A stretch of 53,857 bases of DNA from Actinomycetota bacterium (GTDB lineage Bacteria > Actinomycetota > Acidimicrobiia > Acidimicrobiales > Acidimicrobilacustridaceae), in the NCBI GenBank assembly GCA_009703925.1, contig WLFD01000002.1, positions 1 to 53,857 of the forward strand, in the 5' to 3' direction. Position numbers and translations under genes: made by a program. Under the pieces are notes generated by a model that was not told the DNA's origin, did not search any database, and worked only from the letters and a program-made list of their open reading frames with translations. Positions 43,898 through 52,544 of the stretch are shown here, piece after piece (the first letter of the stretch is position 1; each line of letters opens with the position of its first letter).

Positions 43898-44427
43898 CAG
43901 CGTGCTCCGGCGCGTGCCGCGGCCGCGCGCATGGGTGCCATCGCTATGTGACAGAGAGCGAGTGCTGCGGCATCGGCGGCATCGGGGGGATCAGGAAGCT
44001 TCGCCAGACCGAGCAGGGTCTGCACCATCTGTTGCATCTGGGCCTTGTCGGCGTTTCCCCAACCGGCCACCGCGAGCTTCACCTCGTTGGGCGAGTACTG
44101 CACCACCTCACACCCGGCGTTGACAGCTTCGACCATCGCAACACCGCAGGCCTGACCCACCGACATAGCGGTGCGGACGTTCACCTGGAACAGGACGCGT
44201 TCGACGGCGAGGGCAATCGGCGGGAATTCGGTCATGAGCGCCCGCAACTCGAACTGCAATTCGGCAAGGCGATGATGCACCTCGTCGGACGGCGACGTGC
44301 GGATGACACCGAGGGCGACGGCCTTCGGACGCGCCGTCGCACCGCTGACGAGCGCCGCGTTGGGCGGCACTTCGAGCACGCAATACCCGCAACGGGTCAG
44401 ACCGGGGTCGATTCCTAAAACGAACAC
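43897..44427 (-). CDS. ruvC: Holliday junction resolvase RuvC
   Basis: Endonuclease that cuts the junction symmetrically. The first catalytic Asp is in VLGIDPGLTRCGY. The second acidic residue is in AVERVLFQVNVRTAMSVGQA, and the last acidic pair is in DAADAAALALCHIA. ALLSGATARP-like text is replaced by ALVSGATARPKAVALG here. The 176 residues are typical. The GTG start lies seven bases after TACGAT, and it heads the ruvC-ruvA-ruvB-queA-tgt run. Confidence 0.96.
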   Translation of the reverse strand: MFVLGIDPGLTRCGYCVLEVPPNAALVSGATARPKAVALGVIRTSPSDEVHHRLAELQFELRALMTEFPPIALAVERVLFQVNVRTAMSVGQACGVAMVEAVNAGCEVVQYSPNEVKLAVAGWGNADKAQMQQMVQTLLGLAKLPDPPDAADAAALALCHIAMAPMRAAAARAGAR

Positions 44428-44434
44428 TCGTACG

Positions 44435-44440
44435 ATCGTA
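44435..44440 (-). promoter_or_regulatory. Probable leaderless -10 element of ruvC
   Basis: TACGAT, 7 bases (CGTACGA), then GTG at 44425-44427. It lies in the 83-base divergent gap with ABC-F. Confidence 0.48.
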
Positions 44441-44497
44441 GCGGTCCGCCCGGCACCGGCGGAGGATCGGCCCGACGGCCGGTGGCGCCCCGATCTG

Positions 44498-44503
44498 TAG
44501 CCT
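44498..44503 (+). promoter_or_regulatory. Probable leaderless -10 element of the ABC-F gene
   Basis: TAGCCT, 7 bases (GCCCCCG), then ATG at 44511. There is no Shine-Dalgarno sequence before the start. Confidence 0.48.
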
Positions 44504-44510
44504 GCCCCCG

Positions 44511-46172
44511 ATGTCAGCGACGATTCATGTCAAGGGAGTTTCGTTCTCCCGGGGCCCACACACCATCCTCGATCAGATCGACCTGACCGCATCCCCCGGG
44601 ATGCGGCTCGGGGTCATGGGGCCGAACGGTGCCGGGAAATCCACGCTGCTCGGCATTCTGGCGGGACGATTGCAACCCGAATCCGGAGTGGTGACCCGCC
44701 TGCCCGGCATCGCGACCGTCGGCGAACTCCGACAGGAGACCGAACGGATCCCCGAGGAGACCGTCGAGGCCTATCTCGGACGACGAACCGGTGTCGGACC
44801 GGCACAGACCGAACTCGACGAGGCGATGGAGGATCTGGCCTCCGCCGCCGAGGGTGCCGATGATCGCTACAGCGACGCCCTCGAACGCTGGCTCGCCTTG
44901 GGCGCAGCCGATTTCGAATCCCGCTCCGCCGAGGTCGTCGAATCGCTCGGACTGACGCCCGCCATCCTCGGCGCCCACATGACATCGCTCTCCGGTGGCC
45001 AGGCCGCCCGTGCCGGACTCGCCGCGCTGCTCCTCTCCCGGTTCGACGTCCTGCTTCTCGACGAGCCCACGAACGATCTCGACTTCGACGGACTCGAGTA
45101 CCTCGAGCGGTTCGTCACCGGTTTCCCGGGTCCACTCGTCGTCGTCAGTCACGATCGGACCTTTCTCGACAACGTCGTCACCCATGTCGCCGAACTCGAC
45201 GAGCACAACCATCACCTCACGCTCTTCGCCGGCGGCTGGAACGCGTTCCTCCACGAACGCGATGTCGCCCGACGCCACGCCGAGGAGGACTTCAGCCAGT
45301 TCGATGCGAAGCGATCCGATCTCCAGTCGCGGGCCCAACGCGAACGCGAGTGGGCTCACAAAGGCGTGAAGAAGGAGAAGTCGAACAACAGCGACGGCGA
45401 CAAGATGGGTCGGAAGTTCCGCAAGGACCAGACCGAACAGCTCGCATCCCGGGCCCGCCGAACCGATCGGGCGATGGAACGTCTCGATTCGGTCGACAAG
45501 CCGTGGGAGAGCTGGGACCTCCACTTCGAGATCGCTGTCGCACCCCGGGCGGGAGCTGTCGTCGCCCGCCTCGACGGTGCCGTCGTCGAACGCCCAGACT
45601 TCACGCTCGGCCCTGTTTCACTCGAAATCGGATGGGGAGAGACCATCGGCATCGTCGGACGAAACGGAGCCGGAAAGACAACACTCATCGACGCGCTCCT
45701 CGGTCGGGTTCCGCTCACCTCGGGCGTGCGCTGGCAGGGACCCGGCGTCGTCATAGGCGAGATCGATCAGGCGCGAGACATCTTCTCCGGCGACGGCACG
45801 CTTCTCGATGCCTTCATACGCACAAGCGACGCGAAGCTCGCCGAGGCGCGCGGGGTTCTCGCCAAGTTCGGTCTCGGCGCCGACCATGTGCAACGGCCTG
45901 CCTCCTCGTTGTCGCCGGGCGAACGGACGCGGGCCACACTTGCGCTGCTCCAGGCCGTCGGCGTCAACACTCTGGCCCTCGACGAACCCACCAACCATCT
46001 CGACCTGCCCGCCATCGAGCAGCTCGAGACGGCGATCGGCGTCTTCCCGGGAACCGTCATCCTCGTCACCCACGATCGTCGATTGCTCGAGACGATTCCC
46101 TTCACGAGACTCCTGCGGGTCGATGCAGGGAAGGTCCTCGACGAGACATCGTCGCTTCCCGATCCGGGCTGA
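44511..46172 (+). CDS. ABC-F family ATPase
   Basis: A soluble protein with two ABC ATPase domains and no membrane segments, of the ABC-F class that acts on ribosomes. Domain 1 has Walker A GPNGAGKST at 37-45, signature LSGGQAARAG near 160 and Walker B VLLLDEPTNDLD. Domain 2 has GRNGAGKTT near 384, LSPGERTRAT and TLALDEPTNHLD. The interdomain linker (about 245-330) is charged, helical and Lys-rich (GVKKEKSNN, KMGRKFRKDQTEQ). It is 553 residues. It could be a housekeeping translation factor or an antibiotic-protection protein, which sequence alone does not settle. Confidence 0.88.
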   Translation: MSATIHVKGVSFSRGPHTILDQIDLTASPGMRLGVMGPNGAGKSTLLGILAGRLQPESGVVTRLPGIATVGELRQETERIPEETVEAYLGRRTGVGPAQTELDEAMEDLASAAEGADDRYSDALERWLALGAADFESRSAEVVESLGLTPAILGAHMTSLSGGQAARAGLAALLLSRFDVLLLDEPTNDLDFDGLEYLERFVTGFPGPLVVVSHDRTFLDNVVTHVAELDEHNHHLTLFAGGWNAFLHERDVARRHAEEDFSQFDAKRSDLQSRAQREREWAHKGVKKEKSNNSDGDKMGRKFRKDQTEQLASRARRTDRAMERLDSVDKPWESWDLHFEIAVAPRAGAVVARLDGAVVERPDFTLGPVSLEIGWGETIGIVGRNGAGKTTLIDALLGRVPLTSGVRWQGPGVVIGEIDQARDIFSGDGTLLDAFIRTSDAKLAEARGVLAKFGLGADHVQRPASSLSPGERTRATLALLQAVGVNTLALDEPTNHLDLPAIEQLETAIGVFPGTVILVTHDRRLLETIPFTRLLRVDAGKVLDETSSLPDPG

Positions 46173-46183
46173 CAGAAAGACGA

Positions 46184-46232
46184 CGGACCCGCCGATCCGC
46201 AACCCCGGAGGGCACGCGGATCGACGGGTCCG
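46184..46232. terminator. Long inverted repeat between convergent genes
   Basis: CGGACCCG-C-CGATCCGC and GCGGATCG-A-CGGGTCCG make two 8-bp stem blocks separated by one mismatch, around a 15-base loop. A further GACAG/CTGTC pairing (46171-46175 with 46238-46242) can extend it. It lies between ABC-F and the short-chain dehydrogenase, which end toward each other, so it probably works as a bidirectional terminator. No T-run is present. Confidence 0.6.
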
Positions 46233-46261
46233 AAGTCCTGTCACTCGATCACTTCAGGCGA

Positions 46262-47038
46262 TCACTTCGGGCCGAGACGTGCCCCACCGTCGACGCGGAT
46301 GGTCTGGGCATTCATGTACGAGTTCTCGACGAGTTGGAGAACCATGCTCGCAAGCTCGCTCGAGTAGCCGAGACGCTTGGGGAACAGCACGTCCTTGGAG
46401 AGGTTGGCCTTGAACGCTTCGGATCCTTCACCTTCGCCATAGATCGGCGTGTCGATGAGACCCGGGGCAACCGTGTTGACGCGGATTCCGACAACGGCGA
46501 GATCGCGTGCGATCGGAAGGGTCATGCCGACAACGGCACCCTTCGACGCCGAGTAGGCGGCCTGCCCGATCTGACCATCGAACGCGGCGACCGATGCCAT
46601 GTTGACGATCGCTCCACGCTCTCCACCCTCGAGGGGTTCGGTCCGGCTCATCGCCGTGGCGGCGATGCGGATGAAGTCGAAGGTGCCGGTGAGGTTGATG
46701 TCGATCACCTTGCGCCAGTAGTCGAGGTTGAAGGCCGAGTCGTAGCTGCCGTCCTTGCCGATGGTGCGACTGGCGGCGCCGATGCCGGCGGAGTTGACCA
46801 GTGCGCGCAGCGGACCCATCTCGCCTGCGGCCTCGACCGCAGCGATGATGTCCTGCGTGTTGGTGACGTCGACATGGGCGAACGCGCCACCGATTTCGGT
46901 CGCGAGTGCGTTGCCCTTTTCATCGTTCACGTCGGCGATGAGGACCTTCGCTCCGCGGGCAGCGAGGGCACGTGCACATGCCTCGCCGATGCCCGACGCT
47001 CCGCCGGTGACGATTGCTGAGATTCCATTGATATCCAT
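46262..47038 (-). CDS. Short-chain dehydrogenase, 3-hydroxyacyl-CoA dehydrogenase type II-like
   Basis: NAD-dependent Rossmann-fold enzyme of 258 residues. The coenzyme motif [10 protein letters not shown] is near residues 11-20, with NSAGIG near 82. The catalytic Ser is in [13 protein letters not shown] and the Tyr/Lys in AAYSASKGA. The stretch [20 protein letters not shown] and the following PGLIDTP closely resemble mitochondrial HSD17B10 and related bacterial enzymes, which suggests fatty or branched-chain acyl-CoA oxidation. Substrate remains inferred. A TAGGCT hexamer lies eight bases before its ATG, right after the rnhA stop, so it may have its own promoter. Confidence 0.87.
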   Translation of the reverse strand: MDINGISAIVTGGASGIGEACARALAARGAKVLIADVNDEKGNALATEIGGAFAHVDVTNTQDIIAAVEAAGEMGPLRALVNSAGIGAASRTIGKDGSYDSAFNLDYWRKVIDINLTGTFDFIRIAATAMSRTEPLEGGERGAIVNMASVAAFDGQIGQAAYSASKGAVVGMTLPIARDLAVVGIRVNTVAPGLIDTPIYGEGEGSEAFKANLSKDVLFPKRLGYSSELASMVLQLVENSYMNAQTIRVDGGARLGPK

Positions 47039-47046
47039 GGGGCGAG

Positions 47047-47052
47047 AGCCTA
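47047..47052 (-). promoter_or_regulatory. Probable -10 element of the short-chain dehydrogenase gene
   Basis: TAGGCT, 8 bases (CTCGCCCC), then ATG at 47036-47038. It starts one base after the rnhA stop codon. Confidence 0.42.
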
Positions 47053-47053
47053 C

Positions 47054-47554
47054 TCAGAAGAGCGTCATGCTCTCGCCTGTGCCGAAGGTGTCGGGCGGTC
47101 CCAGATCCTTCGGGGGCGCGTCCCCGGTGAGGAGTCGCTGGGCAGTGGCCGCTTCGACCGCCAACCGGTCGACGAGGTCGTTCATGGGATCGCCGGCATG
47201 GCCCTTGACCCAGCGGAACGTGACGTTGCCCCGTTCCAGTACAAGGGCGATGAACGGTTCCCAGAGATCGCGGTTGGCGACGGGCTGTCGCTGCGAATTG
47301 CGCCAACCCCGCCGGATCCAACCCTCGTGCCAGCGGTCCTTGAAGCAGTTCACGACATAGGTCGAGTCACTGACGATCTCGATCGCATCGGTGTGGGACT
47401 TCACCGCCTCGAAGGCCGCCGTCACTTCCATTCGCTGGTTCGTGGTGTGGGCCGCGGCGCCAGCGCCGAATCCGCCATCGACCTCGGCCCATGCCCATCC
47501 GCCCGGGCCGGGATTACCACTGCACGCACCATCGGTGTACACCACGAGAGTCAC
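47054..47554 (-). CDS. rnhA: Ribonuclease HI
   Basis: Degrades RNA in RNA-DNA hybrids. The four catalytic carboxylates are present: Asp in VYTDGACSGNPGPGG, Glu in NQRMEVTAAFEA, Asp in IVSDSTYVVN and Asp in GHAGDPMNDLVD. TFRWVKGHAG has the conserved His. It is 166 residues from the GTG at 47554. An upstream in-frame start would add six residues. A CACGCT lies 6 bases before the GTG, one base away from the TANNNT pattern used elsewhere. Confidence 0.95.
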   Translation of the reverse strand: MTLVVYTDGACSGNPGPGGWAWAEVDGGFGAGAAAHTTNQRMEVTAAFEAVKSHTDAIEIVSDSTYVVNCFKDRWHEGWIRRGWRNSQRQPVANRDLWEPFIALVLERGNVTFRWVKGHAGDPMNDLVDRLAVEAATAQRLLTGDAPPKDLGPPDTFGTGESMTLF

Positions 47555-47621
47555 AGACCAAGCGTGGCACACGCGGATGAGTACCTGTTACGTGGTGTTC
47601 ACAGACCTACCCGCCGGTAAC

Positions 47622-47635
47622 GCCCCGGCCGGGGC
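47622..47635. repeat. Perfect 14-bp palindrome in the rnhA/aceE divergent promoter region
   Basis: GCCCCGGCCGGGGC is its own reverse complement. It directly abuts CATCAT (47635-47640), which stands 6 bases before the aceE ATG as a possible -10. This is where a repressor operator would sit. A structural role as a GC-rich hairpin is the alternative. Confidence 0.45.
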
Positions 47636-47646
47636 ATCATTGACCC

Positions 47647-50349
47647 ATGAACCTCGATCAGTTCGCAAGCCAGTTGCCCGACGCCGATCCGGGCGAGACG
47701 GCAGAGTGGCTCGATTCGCTCGCCGCTGTCGTTGGCGCCCAGGGGAAGATGCGGGCGCGGTATCTCGTTTCGCGTATCACCGAACGGGCCCGGGAACTGC
47801 AGATCGGCACACCAGCCGAAGTCTCGACGCCGTACGTCAACACCATTCCGAGCGAGGAACAACCGTGGTTCCCCGGCGACGAGGCGATCGAGAAGCGGCT
47901 GCGGCAGTACCTCCGCTGGAACGCCGCAATGATGGTCGTCAATGCCAACAAGCACGACGACGGCATCGGCGGACATCTTTCGACGTTCGCGTCATCGGCG
48001 ATGCTCTACGAAGTCGGGTTCAACCATTTCTTCCGGGGGAAGGACAACGGTCGGGCCGGGGATCACGTCTATCTCCAGGGCCACGCCTCTCCCGGCATCT
48101 ACGCCCGGGCCTATCTCGAGCGGCGACTCGAAGCGTCGCAACTCGACCTCTTCCGCCGCGAGATCGCCGGGGGCGGCCTCACCAGCTATCCCCATCCGTG
48201 GCTCATGCCCGATTTCTGGGAGTTCCCGACCGTCTCGATGGGTCTCGGCCCACTCAATTCCATTTATCAGGCACGCTTCTGTCGATACCTCCACAACCGG
48301 CAGATCGACGACACCAGTGCGAGCCGGGTGTGGTGCTTCCTCGGCGACGGCGAGACCGACGAACCCGAAACACTCGGTTCGATATCGCTCGCGGGTCGCG
48401 AGCAACTCGACAATCTCGTCTGGGTCGTGAACTGCAACCTTCAACGACTCGATGGCCCTGTCCGCGGTAACGGCAAGATCATCCAGGAACTCGAAAGCGT
48501 GTTCCGCGGCGCCGGTTGGAACGTCATCAAGGTGATCTGGGGCGAAGGTTGGGATGATCTTCTCGCCCGCGATGTCGGCGGCGTCCTCGTTGCGAAGATG
48601 AACTCCACCCTCGATGGCGAATGGCAGCGTTATGCCGTCGAGTCCGGGGCGTACATCCGAGAGCACTTCTTCGGGCCCGACCCGCGTCTTCGCCAGCTTG
48701 TCGAGCATCTGAGTGACGAGGATCTCCGCGCACTTCCCCGCGGCGGCCACGATTACAAGAAGGTCTACGCCGCATACGCCGCCGCGACACAGGCCAAGGG
48801 TGCCCCGACCGTCATCCTCGCCAAGACCGTGAAGGGTTGGGCACTGGGCTCCACCGTCGAAGGGCGCAACGCGACCCATCAGATCAAGAAACTGAGTCAC
48901 GACCAGATCCGCGAATTCCGCGATCGACTTCGTCTCACGGACGAGATTCCCGACTCCGTGCTCGACAGTGACGAGCCCCCCTATTACCGACCTCCGGTGG
49001 ATTCGCCCGAGAACCGCTATCTCGTCGACTGCCGCCGCTCGCTCGACGGCCCGATCCCCACAAGGTCGCTGGACATCCGTCGTCCCCTCACCCTCCCGGA
49101 TCCGGAAGTGTTCACCGAATTCGCCCAGGGTTCGGGCGGACAAGCCGTATCGACCACCATGGCGTTCACGCGGATGCTCCGCGGCATGTGTCGATCCGTC
49201 GGGTTCGGCCACCGGGTGGTTCCCATCATCCCCGACGAGGCCCGAACCTTCGGCATGGATGCACTGTTCCGCGAACTGAAGATCTACGCGTCGCAGGGTC
49301 AGTTGTACGAACCCGTCGATGCATCACTGCTGCTTTCCTACGTCGAGTCCCGCGACGGACAGATCCTCGAAGAGGGCATCACCGAAGCCGGTTCGATGGC
49401 GAGCTTCACCGCGGCCGGAACGAGCTATGCCACGCGCGGCGTTCCGATGGTTCCGTTCTTCATCTTCTATTCGATGTTCGGCTTCCAGCGCGTCGCCGAT
49501 CTCATCTGGGCCGCGGCCGACGCGCAGGCAAAGGGTTTCCTCATCGGTGCGACCGCAGGACGGACCACCCTGATGGGCGAAGGCCTGCAACATCAGGACG
49601 GGCACAGCCTCGTCCTCGCTTCGACCGTTCCGACCTGTCAGGCCTACGACCCGGCGTTCGCCTATGAACTTGCGGCGATCGTCGAGACCGGCCTCCACCG
49701 CATGTACGGAGGTCCCGGAGGAAGCGGCGACAGTGTCTTCTATTACGTCACCTCCTACAACGAGAATTACGAGATGCCGGTGCGCCCGGCCGATCTCACC
49801 AATGACGAGATCATGAGCGGCCTGTACCGATGGGCTCCCTCGCCGGATGGCGTCGAGGCCAAGGCCACGATCGTGTTCTCCGGGAGTGCCCACCTCGCCG
49901 CCCGCGCCGCACAGGCTGCGCTGGCCGCACAGGGAATCGGCGTCGAACTCTGGAGCGCGACGTCATACAAGGCGCTCCGTGAAGACGCTCTGGACGTCGA
50001 GCGGTGGAACCGTCTGCATCCGACCGAAACGCCGCGTGTCGCGCGGGTGACGGAGCAACTGGGTTCCGCCCCCGGACCGATCATCGCCGTCACCGACTTC
50101 ATGAAGTCGGTTCCGGATCAGATCGCACGGTTCGTCCCGAAGACGTTCGTTCCGCTCGGAACCGACGGGTTCGGCCGATCGGACACACGCGAAGCGCTCC
50201 GACGGTTCTTCGAAACAGATGGAGCACACGTCGAAGTGGCGGTCCTCTCGGCTCTGGCTTCGGACGGGATCATCGATCCCGTCGAGGCCGAGCACGCCAT
50301 CATCCGGCACGGAATCGACACCGAATCCCCCGATCCCCTCACCCGGTAA
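47647..50349 (+). CDS. aceE: Pyruvate dehydrogenase E1 component, homodimeric type
   Basis: Thiamine-diphosphate enzyme that decarboxylates pyruvate and transfers acetyl to the E2 lipoyl domain. The 900-residue length and NKHDDGIGGHLSTFASSA are typical of the single-chain AceE. The ThDP/Mg motif runs from GDGETDEPE at about 233 to NCN at about 262. The segment HDYKKVYAAYAAA, the transketolase-like LEEGITEAGSMASFTAAGTS, and RTTLMGEGLQHQDGHSLVLA follow. E2 and E3 genes are not adjacent. This E1 type occurs in proteobacteria and actinobacteria, unlike the two-chain E1 of Bacillus. Confidence 0.97.
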   Translation: MNLDQFASQLPDADPGETAEWLDSLAAVVGAQGKMRARYLVSRITERARELQIGTPAEVSTPYVNTIPSEEQPWFPGDEAIEKRLRQYLRWNAAMMVVNANKHDDGIGGHLSTFASSAMLYEVGFNHFFRGKDNGRAGDHVYLQGHASPGIYARAYLERRLEASQLDLFRREIAGGGLTSYPHPWLMPDFWEFPTVSMGLGPLNSIYQARFCRYLHNRQIDDTSASRVWCFLGDGETDEPETLGSISLAGREQLDNLVWVVNCNLQRLDGPVRGNGKIIQELESVFRGAGWNVIKVIWGEGWDDLLARDVGGVLVAKMNSTLDGEWQRYAVESGAYIREHFFGPDPRLRQLVEHLSDEDLRALPRGGHDYKKVYAAYAAATQAKGAPTVILAKTVKGWALGSTVEGRNATHQIKKLSHDQIREFRDRLRLTDEIPDSVLDSDEPPYYRPPVDSPENRYLVDCRRSLDGPIPTRSLDIRRPLTLPDPEVFTEFAQGSGGQAVSTTMAFTRMLRGMCRSVGFGHRVVPIIPDEARTFGMDALFRELKIYASQGQLYEPVDASLLLSYVESRDGQILEEGITEAGSMASFTAAGTSYATRGVPMVPFFIFYSMFGFQRVADLIWAAADAQAKGFLIGATAGRTTLMGEGLQHQDGHSLVLASTVPTCQAYDPAFAYELAAIVETGLHRMYGGPGGSGDSVFYYVTSYNENYEMPVRPADLTNDEIMSGLYRWAPSPDGVEAKATIVFSGSAHLAARAAQAALAAQGIGVELWSATSYKALREDALDVERWNRLHPTETPRVARVTEQLGSAPGPIIAVTDFMKSVPDQIARFVPKTFVPLGTDGFGRSDTREALRRFFETDGAHVEVAVLSALASDGIIDPVEAEHAIIRHGIDTESPDPLTR

Positions 50350-50362
50350 GTAGGTTTCGGCG

Positions 50363-50953
50363 ATGGCAACACCCACTCTTCCCGTCACGGGCATACCCGA
50401 GGCCGACCAGTTGCTGGTCAGCGACCCACTTGCTCTGCTCATCGGCATGCTCCTCGATCAACAGGTCCCGATGGAATGGGCCTTCAAGGGGCCGTGGACA
50501 CTCACCGAACGACTCGGAGGCCTCGACGCCCGTTCGATCGCAGCCATGGACCCCGACGACTTCGTCGCCGTGTTCAGCGAGAAGCCGGCGTTGCACCGTT
50601 TCCCCGGTTCGATGGGCAAGCGGACGCACGAGCTCTGCACCTTCGTCGCCGAGAACTACGACGGCGACGCCGGAAAGATCTGGAAGGGCGTCCGCACCGG
50701 AGACGAGCTCTACGCGCGGCTCCGCGCCCTTCCCGGCTATGGCGACGACAAGGCGAAGATCTTCATGGCCATCCTCGCCAAACGACTCGGCAAGAAGCCG
50801 GTCGGCTGGGAGCAGGCGGCCGCGCCGTTCTCCGACGAGGCTCCGCGGTCGGTCGCCGACATCGGATCGGCCGAGGGCCTGCTTCGGGTCCGAGAGTTCA
50901 AGAAGGCGCAGAAGGCCGCAGCCAAAGCTGGAAAACCGGCGGCCTCGGCCTGA
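50363..50953 (+). CDS. HhH-GPD-type base-excision repair family protein
   Basis: A 196-residue helix-hairpin-helix protein related to endonuclease III/MutY-type DNA glycosylases. ALLIGMLLDQQVPMEWAFKG forms the N-terminal helix, and LRALPGYGDDKAKIFMAIL (about 116-134) is the HhH motif. The C-terminal Cys ligands of an iron-sulfur cluster are absent. A Lys/Ala-rich tail (KKAQKAAAKAGKP) could bind nucleic acid. I recall this as an actinobacterial family annotated as HhH-GPD-type repair protein, with activity not well defined. It starts 13 bases after aceE. Confidence 0.78.
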   Translation: MATPTLPVTGIPEADQLLVSDPLALLIGMLLDQQVPMEWAFKGPWTLTERLGGLDARSIAAMDPDDFVAVFSEKPALHRFPGSMGKRTHELCTFVAENYDGDAGKIWKGVRTGDELYARLRALPGYGDDKAKIFMAILAKRLGKKPVGWEQAAAPFSDEAPRSVADIGSAEGLLRVREFKKAQKAAAKAGKPAASA

Positions 50954-50987
50954 CCGAATCGTCACCCCGAATCGACGGATCGGTCAG
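50950..50987. terminator. Inverted repeat spanning two convergent stop codons
   Basis: CTGACCGA (50950-50957) and TCGGTCAG (50980-50987) are exact reverse complements around a 22-base loop. Each arm contains the stop codon of one of the two convergent genes. It may act as a bidirectional terminator. No T-run is present. Confidence 0.4.
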
Positions 50988-52540
50988 CGAACCTCGACGG
51001 TGCGACATCCCAGGGACTGGTTCGATCCCGATCCGACGTTGATGGCGGTGACGCACGCGGTCGCCGTCCCACGGGCAGCGTCGAGAGTGACGTTGAAACC
51101 GTGTGCGGATCCAAAGGCGGGATAGACGCTCCCGACATCGGGCCGCGGAACATTCGCAAACCATCGTCCCGAAACGACCCCGTTCACCCGGACCGCGATC
51201 TTGATCGGAGCGGAGGTCGATGGGTCGATGGTCCAGCCACTCACCGTGATTCTCCCGGGCGTGGCCGCCACGAGATTCTCGTAGTTCCCGAACGGCGATG
51301 TCGGGGCGATCGTCACCGTCCGGCATCCGAGAGACACGTTGTTGGATCGATCCGGACCGAACCCGTTGATCGCCCAGACGCACACATTGTGCGTTCCGGG
51401 CGCCGCGTTCACCGTCGCGACGTAGCCATGGTCGGGTCCGGCGTACGGGTAGACATTCCCCACATCCGGGCGCGAACGATCTGCACGGGCCTGACCGCCC
51501 CAAGCCCCGTCGACGTAGAGATGGACATCGATCGGCCGGTCCGGGGCATCCGGGTCGATGGCCCATCCGGACACGGTGACCTGCCCGTCGCCAACGACTG
51601 CGGAATCGAACGAACCACCGGTCTGTCGTTCGCCGTACCAAACGGCTGCTGTCATCGCGGCGGCATAACGCCAAGCGCCGCTCGACCAGACCTCACAGGT
51701 CGGGACGACCCCCGCTATCGGCGCCGACGTCGTCGGACAGAAGTGACCGAAGTCGGCGGAACGGACATTCACAAGTCCGTCGACACATGCCTGTGTGTCG
51801 GAAACCTCGAACGGATAACAGGGCATGACTTTCGTCCATCCCCCGCCGGGGGCGCGCATGTGCATGCCGCCGTCGACGTACATGATCGCCATTCCCTGTG
51901 TCTGATACTTCGCTACGACACGGCGGTAGCCGACGTTGACGAACGTCTCCGAACTCACCCGACCGGCAGGCAGGGTACCGATCCCCCAGGACACAGATGG
52001 GGAGTCGGTCAACGGCTGGATCGGCGCGTCGACTCCCAGACCCTCACCGGCAATCTGGTTCGGAACCGTCCCGACAACAGCCGGATCAACAACAGCGTTC
52101 GGCGGGCCTCCCACCACGACGACGCGCCTTCCGGGTCCTGCAATGTTGGCCAGAACCCGGTCCAGATCCGCTTCGTACTTCACGGCCGCCGTTGCCTCGG
52201 TCACCGGCGATCCGTCCGAGTTCTGCATGCATCCCGTCAAGGCGTTGCCCGTGAACGCGATCATCACGACCTTCGGTTGAAGTTCGCGTACGTCGCCCAC
52301 GATGATCCCCGCCCAGTCGCAGAGTGCAGTGCCACCGTGCGCCACGATTCGTACGTCGTAGGAATCTCCGAGTTGAAAGCCGATCATTGCGCGGGATTCG
52401 CTGACGAGTGAATCCCCGTAGACGAGAACAATCGGCTTCAGTGAACAGCCCGTCAGCGTGGATGCCGCAACAAGCGCTGCGACGATTGCGATCAGCAAGC
52501 GCCCGATGCGCCCCGTTCGCAATGTTTTCCGCACGTTCAT
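50984..52540 (-). CDS. SGNH-hydrolase lipoprotein with two C-terminal repeats
   Basis: A 518-residue exported protein. The N-terminus (basic residues, hydrophobic helix 13-28, lipobox LTGC with Cys32) predicts a lipoprotein. The SGNH domain has GDSLVSES from 42, TGNALTG from 97 and the Asp/His pair in VDGGMHM (Asp223, His227). Two homologous modules follow at about 310-410 and 415-518. They share VSGWxIDP, RPDVGxVYP, HGF/HGY, CVxAIN and SLGCRTV. Paired cysteines in each module suggest disulfides. Start at the ATG at 52540 with GAGG just upstream, five bases after the hydrolase stop. An esterase or deacylase acting at the cell surface is a reasonable inference. Confidence 0.82.
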   Translation of the reverse strand: MNVRKTLRTGRIGRLLIAIVAALVAASTLTGCSLKPIVLVYGDSLVSESRAMIGFQLGDSYDVRIVAHGGTALCDWAGIIVGDVRELQPKVVMIAFTGNALTGCMQNSDGSPVTEATAAVKYEADLDRVLANIAGPGRRVVVVGGPPNAVVDPAVVGTVPNQIAGEGLGVDAPIQPLTDSPSVSWGIGTLPAGRVSSETFVNVGYRRVVAKYQTQGMAIMYVDGGMHMRAPGGGWTKVMPCYPFEVSDTQACVDGLVNVRSADFGHFCPTTSAPIAGVVPTCEVWSSGAWRYAAAMTAAVWYGERQTGGSFDSAVVGDGQVTVSGWAIDPDAPDRPIDVHLYVDGAWGGQARADRSRPDVGNVYPYAGPDHGYVATVNAAPGTHNVCVWAINGFGPDRSNNVSLGCRTVTIAPTSPFGNYENLVAATPGRITVSGWTIDPSTSAPIKIAVRVNGVVSGRWFANVPRPDVGSVYPAFGSAHGFNVTLDAARGTATACVTAINVGSGSNQSLGCRTVEVR

Positions 52541-52544
52541 GCCC

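Noticed and set aside
45350-47020. 556-codon plus-strand open frame
   Set aside because: It overlaps ABC-F in another frame and is antisense to the dehydrogenase. It is Arg-rich and lacks motifs, typical of a shadow frame.
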